This document shows positions 1-8,682 of a stretch of DNA of 22,373 bases, piece by piece. The stretch comes from Pseudobdellovibrionaceae bacterium (lineage in GTDB: Bacteria; Bdellovibrionota; Bdellovibrionia; Bdellovibrionales; Bdellovibrionaceae), in assembly GCA_014376325.1 (NCBI GenBank), contig JACMRP010000054.1:1-22373 (forward strand). Reading direction: 5' to 3'. A program made the translations under genes and the position numbers. Under the pieces are notes generated by a model. The model searched no databases. It was not told the DNA's origin and saw only the letters and a program-made list of their open reading frames with translations. Position 1 is the first letter of the stretch, and each line of letters starts with the position of its first letter.

Positions 1-13
1 TAGGCTTTGATTG

Positions 14-64
14 ACACGCCCCCGATCCCTAGCGACAGTTAATGCTTCTAGACCAAGGGCGTGT
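14..64 (+). promoter_or_regulatory. Leader inverted repeat upstream of smc
   Basis: An 8-bp perfect inverted repeat, ACACGCCC at 14-21 and GGGCGTGT at 57-64, encloses a 35-nt loop that itself carries CTAG at both ends. A TTGACA hexamer (11-16) overlaps the left arm and could be a -35 box, but I see no convincing -10 at the right spacing. The structure ends 15 nt before the smc ribosome-binding site (GAGGGG, 80-85), so it would not hide it directly. It could equally be a terminator or leader remnant of the gene before the window. No gene is seen in 1-91. Confidence 0.3.
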
Positions 65-91
65 GAACGCGCATAGATCGAGGGGACTGAT

Positions 92-3000
92 TTGAGAATC
101 AAGAAGATTGAACTCGTAGGCTTTAAATCGTTCAAAGACCGAACCATGATTCATTTCGACGCCGGTATTACCGGAATCGTTGGACCGAATGGTTGCGGCA
201 AATCGAATATTGTCGATGCCCTGATGTGGGTTATGGGCGAAATGTCCGCGAAGGACTTGCGCGGATCGACCATGACGGACGTTATCTTTGCCGGAGCTGA
301 AGGTTATGCGCCGATGGGTCTTTGCGAAGTCTCTTTGACCTTAGAAAACGACGGCGGCCCGTTCCCCGCAAAATATATAAAACACACCGAGATCATGGTG
401 ACCCGCCGCTTACACCGTAACGGTGAGGGTGAATACTTCGTGAACAAAGAGCCGTCTCGTTTAAAAGACGTCCAAGAAATTTTCATGGATACGGGCGCGG
501 GCTCTAAAGGTTTTTCGATCATTGCGCAAGGGATGATCGGTAAAATCATTACGGCAAAGCCCGAAGAGCGCCGCACGCTGATCGAAGAAGCGGCCGGCAT
601 TACTAAATTTAAAGTTCGTAAACGTGAGTCCCAGCGCAAGCTTCAGGCCACGGATCAAAACTTAGTGCGTTTGCAAGACATCATCGGTGAACTGAAGCGC
701 CAAATCGATTCTTTGCAGCGACAGGCGCAACGTGCAGAACGTTACCGCTCGCTTAAAAATCAAATCGAAGATTTAGACGTATGGCTCGCAAGCATTCAGT
801 ACACGGATCTGCGCGCCGTGGCTGAAGAGGCCCAACGCATTTTCGACGAAGCTCAGAGCATGGAAGTCGAAGGCGAAAGCACCGTATCGACACTGCAAGC
901 GCAGTTCGAGACGCTCAAATTACAAATTCTCGAAAAAGAAAAATCTGTCGAAGTCATCCAGACTCAGTACTACGACAAACAGTCCTTCACGCAAAAGCGT
1001 GAGATGGAAATTCAAGAGCTTCGTTTCGAAATCGAACAAGCCCGAAGAAACGAGCAAATGACCGGCAACATCTTGCAAGAGCAAGAAGCCCGCCGTGAAC
1101 TTTTGCAGCGCGATCAAACAAGCTTCAGCTCGCAAACGGATTCTTTAAAAGAAGAGTCAGAGTCCTTAACTGCCCAGTACAATGAGCAAAACGAGATCTT
1201 CGAAAATTCGCAGTCGCGCATCACCGAAGTGGATGACGAGTTGACGACCAAACGCCGCGAACTGTTCGCCGTTGGCCAAACCGAATCGTCTTTGGACGCC
1301 CGGGTAAACTCGCTGCAAGGGCAGATCACCGATTTAAAAGACCGCGAAAATAACGAGCAATTGGTCGTTTCGGAATTGCGTGAAAAGCACGTTGAATTCG
1401 AAACTCGCCGTCGTAAAGTCTTCAATGAACTCGAAAAAGAACGCCAGATGCAATTGGACTTGGCGAACGATTTCGAGTCTTTCGAAGCCAATAAAAAAAT
1501 TCTGAGCGAGCAAGCCGCGACGAAAAAAATCGAAGTCGAAGAATTCAAAGATCAGCTGAACGAAACGGCATCGATGCTTTACGGTTTGGAAAACTTGCAT
1601 ACAAACTTTGAAGGTTTTCAAGAGGGCGTAAAAAACGTCATGCTCTGGCAGAAAACGAAGTACCAAGAAATCACGGCGGACGGCTCGGTTGTTTTCCAAC
1701 CGGTTTCTGAAGTTGTCGAAGTGCCGAGCGAATACGAAATCGCGATGGAAGCAGCACTTGGTTCGCGCTTACAAATGTTGTTGTCTTCGGACAACAGCAA
1801 AGCGGTCGAAGCCGTCGATCACCTGAAAGAAGCAAAGTCAGGACGTTCGAGTTTTATGTCCGCGACCGAAGCGGGCCATAAAAACTTTGCCCAATCCCCA
1901 AGTGAAGAAGCCGGCGTTCAGGGAATCCTGAAAGACGTTGTCCGCGCCAATGAAAAATACCAAAACACGGTCAGTTACTTATTAGATGGCGTCGCGATTG
2001 TGGATTCGATCCGCACGGCGCTCAACTTGCGCTCAAAATACGAAGGTTGGACATTCGTCACGACGGACGGGGACACGCTTTCAGCCGACGGAATGTTGAC
2101 GGGCGGTTCGGTTGAATCCGCAGACTCCGGCGTATTAAAACGTCGCCGCGAAATCAAAGAGCTGACCGAGCGTAAAAACGAATGGGCCGGCAAACTTGCC
2201 CTCGCTCAGCAGTCTCTCAAAAAACTCGAAGAGCAATTAGCCAACGTCGTGAACGATTTCGAAGGTGCGCAAAAACGCAAGATCGATCAAGAAATCAAAG
2301 TGACCGAGCTTCGTAAGGACGTCGAGCGTTCCGAAAACGAATTGCAAAATGCGCATTACGCGGTCGAACGCCAAGAGCGCGAACTGCGTAAGCTAACGGA
2401 GCAAGTTGAAGCTCAGGAAGTGCGTTTGCACGACTTGATCACGAACTTAGACGAAGCCCGCATCAAAAAACAAAACTTAGAATCTGAAACCGCGACCCTG
2501 ACCGAAGAACTGACGAGCACGCGCTTAGGTTTCGACGGCTTACAAGCGATGGTCCGTGACCTGCAAGTGCGATCGGTTTCTAAGACTCAAGAGTACAACG
2601 GCGTTGTTCGTCAGTTGGAAATGGTCGATAGGTCTTTGGCGGATCTTGATTTGCAACTTTCGCGCATGAGCGAAGAGTCGCAACAGTATTCGACCCAAAT
2701 GACCGAAAGCCAGATGACCCTCGAAGAAAAAAAGATTGAATTCGAGCGCAACATCCGGGACGTTGAGGACTTAAAAGCGCAGCTCGCGATCGAAAAAGAC
2801 ACTTATGAACAAATGGCCGCGCAAATTCAGGAAATCGGCGACGAGCTCGCAAGCTCGCAACGCGCGCGCAACGAACGTCAGTCTCGCATGAACGATGCGC
2901 AGCTTAAACTCGAGCAAGCCCGCATGAAAGAGCAGTACCTCGTAGATCAAATTCGCGAGCGTTATATGTTAATTTTGTCGGACGTGATCGAAAAGTACCA

Positions 3001-3670
3001 AGGCCGCGAAGGCGTTCCGTCGGAGGCCGAAGCTCAGCTCAAAGAACTGCGCGAAAAAATCGCGAAGATCGGCGAAGTGAACTTATCCGCGATCGAAGAG
3101 TACGAAGAAACTTCTCAGCGTTACGAATTCTTGACCAAGCAACACACCGATCTGAACGATGCAAAAGAACAGCTTCGTAAAGTGATCGACCGAATCAACC
3201 GCATCTGTTCAAAACGTTTCAAAGAGACGTTTGACCTCGTCAATGACCGCTTCACGCGCGTGTTTCCAGTTTTATTTGGCGGCGGCGAAGCCAGTCTGCA
3301 ATTGATCGAAGACGTTGATAAAGGCGAAATGGGCATCGACATCATCGCGAAACCTCCGGGCAAAAAGATGCAGAACGTTTCGCTCATGTCGGGCGGAGAA
3401 AAGGCCCTGACCGCGGTCGCCTTGGTGTTCTCGATCTTCTTGGTAAAACCAAGTCCTTGGTGTTTGCTGGATGAGGTCGATGCGCCACTCGATGACGCGA
3501 ACGTCTTCCGTTTCAACGATCTCGTTCGTGAAATGGCGAAACGGTCCCAGATTATCGTGGTCACGCACAACAAACACACGATGGAAGTCGCGGGCAAATT
3601 GTACGGAGTCACCATGCAAGAGCGCGGAGTCTCTACAATGGTGTCGGTCAGCCTAGAAGATATTCACTAG
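92..3670 (+). CDS. smc: Chromosome partition protein SMC
   Basis: The structural maintenance of chromosomes ATPase forms a dimer that loads on DNA, usually with ScpA/ScpB, to organise and separate sister chromosomes. All family parts are present in 1192 residues, the usual length. They are the N-terminal Walker A (GPNGCGKS, residues 31-38), a long heptad-rich coiled coil to about 500, a hinge at about 505-685 with Gly-rich turns (LTGGS), a returning coiled coil, the ABC signature LMSGGEK near 1098, and Walker B ending LLDEVDAPLDD near 1125. The start is TTG at 92, chosen because GAGGGG lies 6 nt upstream and the protein begins with the typical MRIKKIELVGFKSF. No scp gene lies in the window. 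ftsY follows three genes later, a pairing seen in many bacteria. Confidence 0.97.
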   Translation: MRIKKIELVGFKSFKDRTMIHFDAGITGIVGPNGCGKSNIVDALMWVMGEMSAKDLRGSTMTDVIFAGAEGYAPMGLCEVSLTLENDGGPFPAKYIKHTEIMVTRRLHRNGEGEYFVNKEPSRLKDVQEIFMDTGAGSKGFSIIAQGMIGKIITAKPEERRTLIEEAAGITKFKVRKRESQRKLQATDQNLVRLQDIIGELKRQIDSLQRQAQRAERYRSLKNQIEDLDVWLASIQYTDLRAVAEEAQRIFDEAQSMEVEGESTVSTLQAQFETLKLQILEKEKSVEVIQTQYYDKQSFTQKREMEIQELRFEIEQARRNEQMTGNILQEQEARRELLQRDQTSFSSQTDSLKEESESLTAQYNEQNEIFENSQSRITEVDDELTTKRRELFAVGQTESSLDARVNSLQGQITDLKDRENNEQLVVSELREKHVEFETRRRKVFNELEKERQMQLDLANDFESFEANKKILSEQAATKKIEVEEFKDQLNETASMLYGLENLHTNFEGFQEGVKNVMLWQKTKYQEITADGSVVFQPVSEVVEVPSEYEIAMEAALGSRLQMLLSSDNSKAVEAVDHLKEAKSGRSSFMSATEAGHKNFAQSPSEEAGVQGILKDVVRANEKYQNTVSYLLDGVAIVDSIRTALNLRSKYEGWTFVTTDGDTLSADGMLTGGSVESADSGVLKRRREIKELTERKNEWAGKLALAQQSLKKLEEQLANVVNDFEGAQKRKIDQEIKVTELRKDVERSENELQNAHYAVERQERELRKLTEQVEAQEVRLHDLITNLDEARIKKQNLESETATLTEELTSTRLGFDGLQAMVRDLQVRSVSKTQEYNGVVRQLEMVDRSLADLDLQLSRMSEESQQYSTQMTESQMTLEEKKIEFERNIRDVEDLKAQLAIEKDTYEQMAAQIQEIGDELASSQRARNERQSRMNDAQLKLEQARMKEQYLVDQIRERYMLILSDVIEKYQGREGVPSEAEAQLKELREKIAKIGEVNLSAIEEYEETSQRYEFLTKQHTDLNDAKEQLRKVIDRINRICSKRFKETFDLVNDRFTRVFPVLFGGGEASLQLIEDVDKGEMGIDIIAKPPGKKMQNVSLMSGGEKALTAVALVFSIFLVKPSPWCLLDEVDAPLDDANVFRFNDLVREMAKRSQIIVVTHNKHTMEVAGKLYGVTMQERGVSTMVSVSLEDIH

Positions 3671-3699
3671 TTTTTTGTCATCGATGACGAGGAGTCTTT

Positions 3700-4059
3700 A
3701 TGAAGTTAGTGATGGGTTTGTTGATTTTGTTTTCGGCGATACTTGCCCAAGCGGCTTGTCCTAAAGATGAAGCAAGTTTCGTGGCGGATGCTCCGGCATT
3801 GCTCGTAAAATTTGCCTTCATCGAAACGAGCGGAAAGACCTCTGACTTTACCAAAGAGCTCGGCAAAGCCGCGACCGGCGGCGCCGCAACGATCAAAGTT
3901 GGCGACGAAAATCTGGTCTTTGCCAGGGCCGATTACAAAGCTGAAAGCGTCAGCGGCGTTATGAAATGCGATAAGGCAAAGAACAAGGTCATCTTCTTGT
4001 CCGTCGGCTGGGACGCGGGCCTGAACGGCAGTGGCGTTAAGGGCGTCGGGATTCAGTAG
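3700..4059 (+). CDS. Small secreted protein, unknown function
   Basis: I do not recognise this 119-residue protein. It starts with a clear Sec signal peptide (Lys, hydrophobic stretch LVMGLLILFSAI, then AQA before the mature AC), so signal peptidase I cleavage and export to the periplasm are expected. The Cys after AQA lacks Leu or Ile at -3, so a lipoprotein is less likely. The mature part has two cysteines, one near its start and one in VMKCDK, that could form a disulfide. The rest is mixed beta-like sequence. The ATG has a strong GAGGAG site at 3689-3694, and the gene sits only 29 nt after smc, so it is probably cotranscribed with it. Confidence 0.75.
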   Translation: MKLVMGLLILFSAILAQAACPKDEASFVADAPALLVKFAFIETSGKTSDFTKELGKAATGGAATIKVGDENLVFARADYKAESVSGVMKCDKAKNKVIFLSVGWDAGLNGSGVKGVGIQ

Positions 4060-4104
4060 AACTTCTAGCCAAACTGCGCTAAATACTCGTCGTTAAACCT
4101 TTAC

Positions 4105-4133
4105 TTGTTGAAAAAAGGCGTTTTTGGTATAGC
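4105..4133 (+). promoter_or_regulatory. Possible promoter before the 4157 gene
   Basis: TTGTTG at 4105-4110 and TATAGC at 4128-4133 are 17 nt apart, in the only sizeable gap (97 nt) between smc and ftsY. Matches to the sigma-70 consensus are moderate (3/6 and 4/6). It would place the start of transcription about 17 nt before the GTG of the next gene. Confidence 0.4.
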
Positions 4134-4156
4134 TAAGCCATCTTTGGAGGCCTGCT

Positions 4157-4783
4157 GTGAATTCACTTTTAAAAGCAACTATATCCACACTCATCCTATT
4201 ATGCGCATCTTTCAGTTTCGCGGACGACTCTTGTTCAGTAGCTCCGTTTAAAAACGAAGTCCTTGCGAAACATCAATCGGCATGGGCTGCGCTGATCAGC
4301 AACTCCGCTCTATTAGAAAAAGTCTCTCTCGTACGTTACGACGGTGGTACGAAGGTGCTTTCTGATTCCGACAAGGAAGTGATCTATGACTACTCACCAG
4401 GTTTTCAAGACAAAGCCGGCAAAGAGTTCGACTTCATCACGAAATTCCATCAACAAAACGGCAGCGTGAAAGTGAACGACAAACGTTCTTTCGCGATCAC
4501 CGGAAAAGTGATAAAAACAAGCGAAGGCACTTTCTGCCAGAGCGAAGTCAGACACTACGAACCAAAAATGAACGTTGCATCCGTTGATTATTTGTTAGTC
4601 GATAAAGACGCAAACAAAGTCAAAGCGGACGTGGCCTCTGCACGAAACCTTGGTTACTTCTATTGCATGGCTCAAGGTGGCAGCGAAACGGTTTGCCAAG
4701 GTGAGGACGCCGTCGTTCCGGCAGGTTACAAACTGCAGGACTTGTTGCAAGCTGTTACCGCGACCACTTACAAAATTAAGTAA
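4157..4783 (+). CDS. Secreted protein, unknown function
   Basis: I do not recognise this 208-residue protein. It starts at a GTG, supported by TTGGAGG 6 nt upstream. The N-terminus is a Sec signal peptide (MNSLLKATISTLILLCASFS) with likely cleavage after SFA, so the product is probably periplasmic or released. The mature chain has four cysteines (DSCS, TFCQ, FYCM, TVCQ), an even number consistent with two disulfides. There is no repeat, membrane segment or known motif. Its TAA shares one base with the ATG of the Nudix gene (TAATG), so the two are translationally coupled and likely one transcript, although no functional link between them is apparent. Confidence 0.75.
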   Translation: MNSLLKATISTLILLCASFSFADDSCSVAPFKNEVLAKHQSAWAALISNSALLEKVSLVRYDGGTKVLSDSDKEVIYDYSPGFQDKAGKEFDFITKFHQQNGSVKVNDKRSFAITGKVIKTSEGTFCQSEVRHYEPKMNVASVDYLLVDKDANKVKADVASARNLGYFYCMAQGGSETVCQGEDAVVPAGYKLQDLLQAVTATTYKIK

Positions 4784-5403
4784 TGGCACCCAAATTAGAT
4801 CGTTTCCGTCAAGGGGTCGTCGCCGTCATCGTCAACGACCAGAACCAAATCCTGATGGCCGAACGCTCGGATCACCCGGGTAACTGGCAGTTTCCCCAGG
4901 GCGGCATTGACGGGGACGAAACCCCCGAACAAGCTGTATACCGCGAAGTGGAAGAAGAGCTTGGCAATGGCCGGATCAAGATCCTTCAGGCCAGCACTGG
5001 GCAGAGCGAATACCGCTGGCCCGAAGCGGGCAAGAAGTACGTCGGGCAGCAACATACTTGGTTTCTGATCAGATTCAAAAAAGGCGAAGAGCCCAATCTA
5101 AAAAAATCAGACGGTTGTTTCAAGGATTGGAAATGGGAAGAACCCTCCCAAATTCTTCCGCAGATCTATGATTGGAAGCGTGCGGCCTACGAAACGGGGT
5201 TTCAACTTCTAGGACTTGTCAGCCGAAGGCAAAATAAGATAGAAGAACTGCACAAGAAGGCCTGCGATCAGCAGAAGGATTTCTATATAGATCCCGAAAC
5301 TGGATATCAGGTGATGACGGCCTATTTTCTGACAAAGCGCGGACACTGTTGTGAGTCCGCCTGCCGTCACTGCCCCTACGGCTATAAGCCCGCAGCTTTC
5401 TAA
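4783..5403 (+). CDS. rppH: RppH-like Nudix hydrolase with C-terminal cysteine module
   Basis: RNA pyrophosphohydrolases remove pyrophosphate from 5'-triphosphate RNA ends and so open transcripts to decay. Residues 1-150 match the RppH/dinucleoside polyphosphate hydrolase group: FRQGVVAVIVN, then WQFPQGGID, then a complete Nudix box (G40, E46, R54-E55, E58-E59, G61), then the conserved Tyr/Trp region (YRWPE, KYVGQQHTWF). The last 55 or so residues are unusual. They carry FYIDPETGYQVMT, then RGHCCESACRHCPYGYK, a CC-x3-C-x2-C cluster resembling a small stand-alone domain of unknown function (DUF5522 type, recalled from its motif). The cluster is likely to bind metal. Substrate is inferred, and other Np(n)N hydrolase activity is possible. 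The start codon overlaps the preceding stop. Confidence 0.88.
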   Translation: MAPKLDRFRQGVVAVIVNDQNQILMAERSDHPGNWQFPQGGIDGDETPEQAVYREVEEELGNGRIKILQASTGQSEYRWPEAGKKYVGQQHTWFLIRFKKGEEPNLKKSDGCFKDWKWEEPSQILPQIYDWKRAAYETGFQLLGLVSRRQNKIEELHKKACDQQKDFYIDPETGYQVMTAYFLTKRGHCCESACRHCPYGYKPAAF

Positions 5404-5414
5404 AAAGGAAATTC

Positions 5415-6545
5415 ATGTTTGGCGATTTAACGGTTTTAGTGTTTTGCAGCGTTGGTTTAATTCTGACGGCAGTGTTTGTCTTTTTATGGTGGTCCGTTCT
5501 TCGTAACGGCGGCGAGCGCGAGATCGACCGTCAAGTGGACGCGAACGAACGCGCGCGGGTCGCCCTCGAAGCGGGCAAGGACCAACCCCTTTCCGAAAAA
5601 CTAGAGGCCGTACTAAAACCCGAACCACTACCGCCGGCCGTCGAAAAAGACGTCGACCTAAAAAAAGCCCTCAGCAAAACGGAAGAGAATATTTTCGGTC
5701 GCATCAAGTCTTTGTTCGTGGGCGAAGATACTTCGATGCATCTTGAAGAGATTGAAGAAGTTCTTTACACGAGCGACCTGGGCCCGCAAACGGTTCAAAG
5801 ACTGATGAGCGCCCTCGAAGATCTCAACCGTAAAGAAAAAGGCGACTACGCCAAAGTCCGCGCAACGCTCAAGCAAGGCATGAGCGACGTTTTCGCAAAG
5901 TTGCCGTCGAGCGAACTGAAAATGGTCAGCGACGGTCCGACCGTCATCATGGTCGTCGGCGTGAACGGTGCGGGCAAAACTACCAGCATCGGCAAGTTGT
6001 CTTCGCAGTTCGCCCTGAGTGGTAAAAAAGTTTTAGTCGCGGCTGGCGATACTTTCCGCGCGGCCGCCGGCGGGCAGCTTAAGGTCTGGACCGATCGCGC
6101 CCAGGTCGAAATCTTTTCTCCGGACGGGGTTACGGACCCAAGTGCCGTCGCCTACGACGCCGTTGCCAAAGCCAAGGGCCAAGGCTACGACATCGTCATC
6201 ATCGACACTGCGGGCAGACTGCACACTCAAGCGAACTTGATGGAAGAACTTAAAAAAATGAAGCGAGTGATGACGAAGGTGATCGCCGATGCTCCTCACG
6301 AAGTGATCATCGTGCTGGACGCGAACTCTGGTCAGAACGCCCTGATTCAAGCCAAAGAATACAACGCGGCCTTAGGTTTGACCGGCGCGATCCTGACTAA
6401 GATGGATGGCACCGCAAAAGGCGGAGTCGCGGTCGGCCTTGCGAACGAGCTCCGGATCCCCATCAAGTTCATCGGCGTGGGTGAGCGCATTCAGGATTTA
6501 CGAAGCTTCTCTTCGCAAGAATTCGTTGAGAGCATTTTTAGTTAA
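5415..6545 (+). CDS. ftsY: Signal recognition particle receptor FtsY
   Basis: This GTPase docks SRP-ribosome complexes at the inner membrane for co-translational insertion of membrane proteins. The 376-residue protein has an N-terminal membrane segment (about 5-28, rich in V, L, F and W). A charged linker follows (30-85), then the N domain (about 87-165) and the G domain with all SRP-GTPase motifs: GVNGAGKT (182-189), DTFRAAA (212-218), DTAGR (264-268), TKMD (327-330) and FIGVGERIQDL near 355. A true transmembrane anchor, rather than only an acidic amphipathic A domain, is a known variant in some lineages. The ATG has AAGGAAA just upstream and lies 11 nt after rppH. A likely terminator follows the stop directly. 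Confidence 0.96.
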   Translation: MFGDLTVLVFCSVGLILTAVFVFLWWSVLRNGGEREIDRQVDANERARVALEAGKDQPLSEKLEAVLKPEPLPPAVEKDVDLKKALSKTEENIFGRIKSLFVGEDTSMHLEEIEEVLYTSDLGPQTVQRLMSALEDLNRKEKGDYAKVRATLKQGMSDVFAKLPSSELKMVSDGPTVIMVVGVNGAGKTTSIGKLSSQFALSGKKVLVAAGDTFRAAAGGQLKVWTDRAQVEIFSPDGVTDPSAVAYDAVAKAKGQGYDIVIIDTAGRLHTQANLMEELKKMKRVMTKVIADAPHEVIIVLDANSGQNALIQAKEYNAALGLTGAILTKMDGTAKGGVAVGLANELRIPIKFIGVGERIQDLRSFSSQEFVESIFS

Positions 6546-6585
6546 GGTCTCAGCGTAGCTTCAGTCTTTGCTTGAGCCGTTTTTT
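6546..6585 (+). terminator. Probable intrinsic terminator after ftsY
   Basis: Directly after the ftsY stop, GG/CTCA/AGC (6546-6559) can pair with GCT/TGAG/CC (6570-6578). The 5' arm has one single-base bulge and one four-base bulge, the loop is 10 nt, and a run of six T follows (6580-6585). The imperfect stem makes this a moderate call. Confidence 0.5.
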
Positions 6586-6636
6586 ACGAGCGCAACAAAA
6601 GTGCCGCGCTTCTTGCGTGCGCCTAAGATATTTTCA

Positions 6637-6665
6637 TTCTTATCGGTAGATTTTACCACTATAGA
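6637..6665 (+). promoter_or_regulatory. Candidate promoter for the small RNA after ftsY
   Basis: TTCTTA (6637-6642) and TATAGA (6660-6665) are 17 nt apart; matches to consensus are 3/6 and 4/6. Initiation about 7 nt downstream would fall at 6671-6672, immediately before the first base of a 6-bp stem (6673). The position fits the RNA structure better than the box quality alone would suggest. Confidence 0.35.
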
Positions 6666-6671
6666 AGCAGA

Positions 6672-6766
6672 ACGGGAAAATTGAACCCTTTCTGGTTATA
6701 CTTCCCGCGACGTTCAGCTCCCCAAAAAAGGAAAACGCACCGATTATTCACCGGTGCGTTTTGATG
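6672..6766 (+). ncRNA. Candidate small RNA, about 95 nt
   Basis: This part of the 395-nt gap between ftsY (6545) and the next gene (6941) has the layout of a bacterial sRNA. Hairpin one pairs CGGGAA (6673-6678) with TTCCCG (6702-6707) and has an inner AACC/GGTT stem at 6684-6687 and 6694-6697. An open A-rich linker follows (CCCCAAAAAAGG around 6720-6731), then a GC-rich terminator hairpin. No ORF with a ribosome-binding site is present. It does not look like tRNA, SRP RNA or 6S RNA to me. The rest of the gap (6767-6928) holds nothing I can name. The alternative is that it is only an extended 3' UTR of ftsY. Confidence 0.35.
6732..6762 (+). terminator. Strong terminator hairpin, A/T-flanked on both sides
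   Basis: A perfect 11-bp stem (AAAACGCACCG at 6732-6742 and its complement at 6752-6762) encloses a 9-nt loop. The plus-strand product ends in four U. The minus-strand product would end in UUUU then CC then six U, so it could stop transcription from either side. There is no minus-strand gene beside it, so its main job is probably on the plus strand. Confidence 0.65.
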
Positions 6767-6940
6767 CCTTAGAGGTCCAAGGGGGGAAGGACAGCCAAAG
6801 CGTTTGATCAACTACATTGAGATAACCAGAAGTAGAGCAAGACCCGTGACAAGCTTCTCTGGAATTAAACGGGCCCTGATCGCGAACATTTTGTAAGGAC
6901 TTCAAGAACTAGCCATTAACTGTCTGCCCGGGAGGGACAA

Positions 6941-8641
6941 GTGACAAAATCCGACACCATCGCAAAATCAACGCTCGGAGCGTTCATGTTTATCATATTG
7001 ATGCTGGCGCTGAATTCGTGGTCCCAGACGACTCAGCCGGCGGGGGTTAACTCCGACTCTTTTACAGGCTGGATGCTGAGCAAACCAGAATGGTCGCCGG
7101 GCGACGAAGCCAATTACCAGAAGTACGTGGCCTACGTCGGTGAAGGTGTTTCTAAGGGACTTTGCAATACGGTTTCTAGCTGCTTTCGAAATCCGAAAGT
7201 AAATCCCTACGCGAGCACCGATCCGGGCGGTTTAAAGCTTTATTCTGACTGTGCTGACTTTCCATACTTCGTGCGTGGTTATTATGCTTGGCGCTTTCAG
7301 CTGCCGTTCGGGTTTATTACCGAAGTGGCCGCGATCGAAAGTCCTGAAGGGTCCCGTGATATCCGCTATTCTCCATACGGAAATATCGTCACTAAAAGAT
7401 ACGACGTCATTCCGACGAAGAGCGGAAATTCGGTCAAGTATCCAAACGCCTTACAAATTTTAAACAGCAGCATTCAGGGCAACATCACTTCGGCAAATTT
7501 TCGCGTAAGTTACTCTGGCATGGACGGCGACGGGCTGTTTTCAGATTTTTATCCTGCACGCATCAATCGTGAAGCGATCCGTCCTGGAACCGTGATATAT
7601 GATCCGAACGGCCACGTCGTCACTGTTTACAAAATCACCAAAGACGGCCGCGTTTATTATATCGACGCGCATCCGGACAACAGCTTAACGACGGGTCTGT
7701 TTAATTCTCGTTTCATTCGCAGTTACCCGGGTCAAGGCGCTGGATTTAAAAACTGGCGCCCCATTAAGCTTGTTGGTGGTGAATACTCCAGCACTCAAGG
7801 TTACTACGGCGGACATTTGGTGGCCGCGAAAGATAACGAGCTTCCGCTCTTCAGTACCGAGCAGTATTTCGGCACGAATAAAAGCCAAGACTGGAAAGCG
7901 GCCCAGTACGTATTCAATGGGCAGACGATGAAGTACCACGATTGGGTTCGCAATCGTTTGGCCGATGGGCCCCTCGTAGAAAATCCGGTTGATGACGTTC
8001 GGGTTATGGCGCAAGAACTTTGCAACGGCCTCGAAGAGCGCGCCGACGCTGTTCAGGTGGCGGTCACTGCCGGAATTCACAATCAAGCTCATCCGCTGAC
8101 TTTGCCAAAAAATATTTACGGCGCGGATGGTGACTGGGAAACTTACGCGACCCCGGCCCGTGATGCGCGGATGCGCGTCGCCTTCAAAGAGCTTCGCGAT
8201 TATGTCGAAGCGGCGCTCCAACATTATCGCAGTCAAGATGGCGTCGTTGATTACAACGGCAAAAATTTAGCGGCCGATATGTCGGCGGCTTACAAAGAGC
8301 GGTCGAACGCTTGTAAGATCAATTACAAAAACAGCGCCGGTCGCACGGTCACGCTCAGTCTTGAAGACGCGCGCGCACGACTTTACGCGATCAGTTTCGA
8401 TCCGTATCACTGTCCAGAGCTTCGTTGGGGAGCCTCGGGACAAGAGCTTGCCTCTTGCCAAAGCGACGCGAACAAACGTCAGTGGTACGATGCTGAAAAG
8501 TGGCTCCGCTTCCAGCATGAACGCAATACCGATGCCTTCATGGGTTATACTCTGGAGGATTTAAATGGACCGAAGCCGGGCGCGGGCGTCGAAGCGGGAC
8601 AGGATCTGGACATTCTTGCTTTCCTCGGCAAAAATCAATAG
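6941..8641 (+). CDS. Secreted protein with NlpC/P60-like cysteine peptidase pattern
   Basis: I do not recognise this 566-residue protein as a named family member. It starts at GTG with GGGAGG 5 nt upstream and has a signal peptide (LGAFMFIILMLALNSWS). Residues 101-125 read like the catalytic helix of NlpC/P60 enzymes: Cys104 in SDCADFP, then VRGYY and LPF, compared with DCSGFV...LP in the family. PGTVIY then GHVVTVYK follows, with His225, and YIDAHPD (Asp242) would supply the third residue. Those enzymes cut peptide or amide bonds in cell-wall peptides. The spacing between Cys and His is longer than usual, and the C-terminal half (250-566) matches nothing I know. Peptidoglycan or protein cleavage outside the cytoplasm is therefore a hypothesis. 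The next gene follows closely. Confidence 0.72.
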   Translation: MTKSDTIAKSTLGAFMFIILMLALNSWSQTTQPAGVNSDSFTGWMLSKPEWSPGDEANYQKYVAYVGEGVSKGLCNTVSSCFRNPKVNPYASTDPGGLKLYSDCADFPYFVRGYYAWRFQLPFGFITEVAAIESPEGSRDIRYSPYGNIVTKRYDVIPTKSGNSVKYPNALQILNSSIQGNITSANFRVSYSGMDGDGLFSDFYPARINREAIRPGTVIYDPNGHVVTVYKITKDGRVYYIDAHPDNSLTTGLFNSRFIRSYPGQGAGFKNWRPIKLVGGEYSSTQGYYGGHLVAAKDNELPLFSTEQYFGTNKSQDWKAAQYVFNGQTMKYHDWVRNRLADGPLVENPVDDVRVMAQELCNGLEERADAVQVAVTAGIHNQAHPLTLPKNIYGADGDWETYATPARDARMRVAFKELRDYVEAALQHYRSQDGVVDYNGKNLAADMSAAYKERSNACKINYKNSAGRTVTLSLEDARARLYAISFDPYHCPELRWGASGQELASCQSDANKRQWYDAEKWLRFQHERNTDAFMGYTLEDLNGPKPGAGVEAGQDLDILAFLGKNQ

Positions 8642-8682
8642 CCTTCATTTCTAGGCAGATTTGATTTTTGTTCGGGGGCCGT

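Noticed and set aside
2580..2852. Antisense ORFs across smc and other long genes
   Set aside because: They follow codon bias of the real genes on the other strand, lack ribosome-binding sites and resemble no family.
6740..6810. SRP RNA near ftsY, suggested by GGTCC and GGAAGGACAGCC
   Set aside because: The conserved SRP tetraloop helix and flanking order are absent; the match is a short G-rich coincidence.
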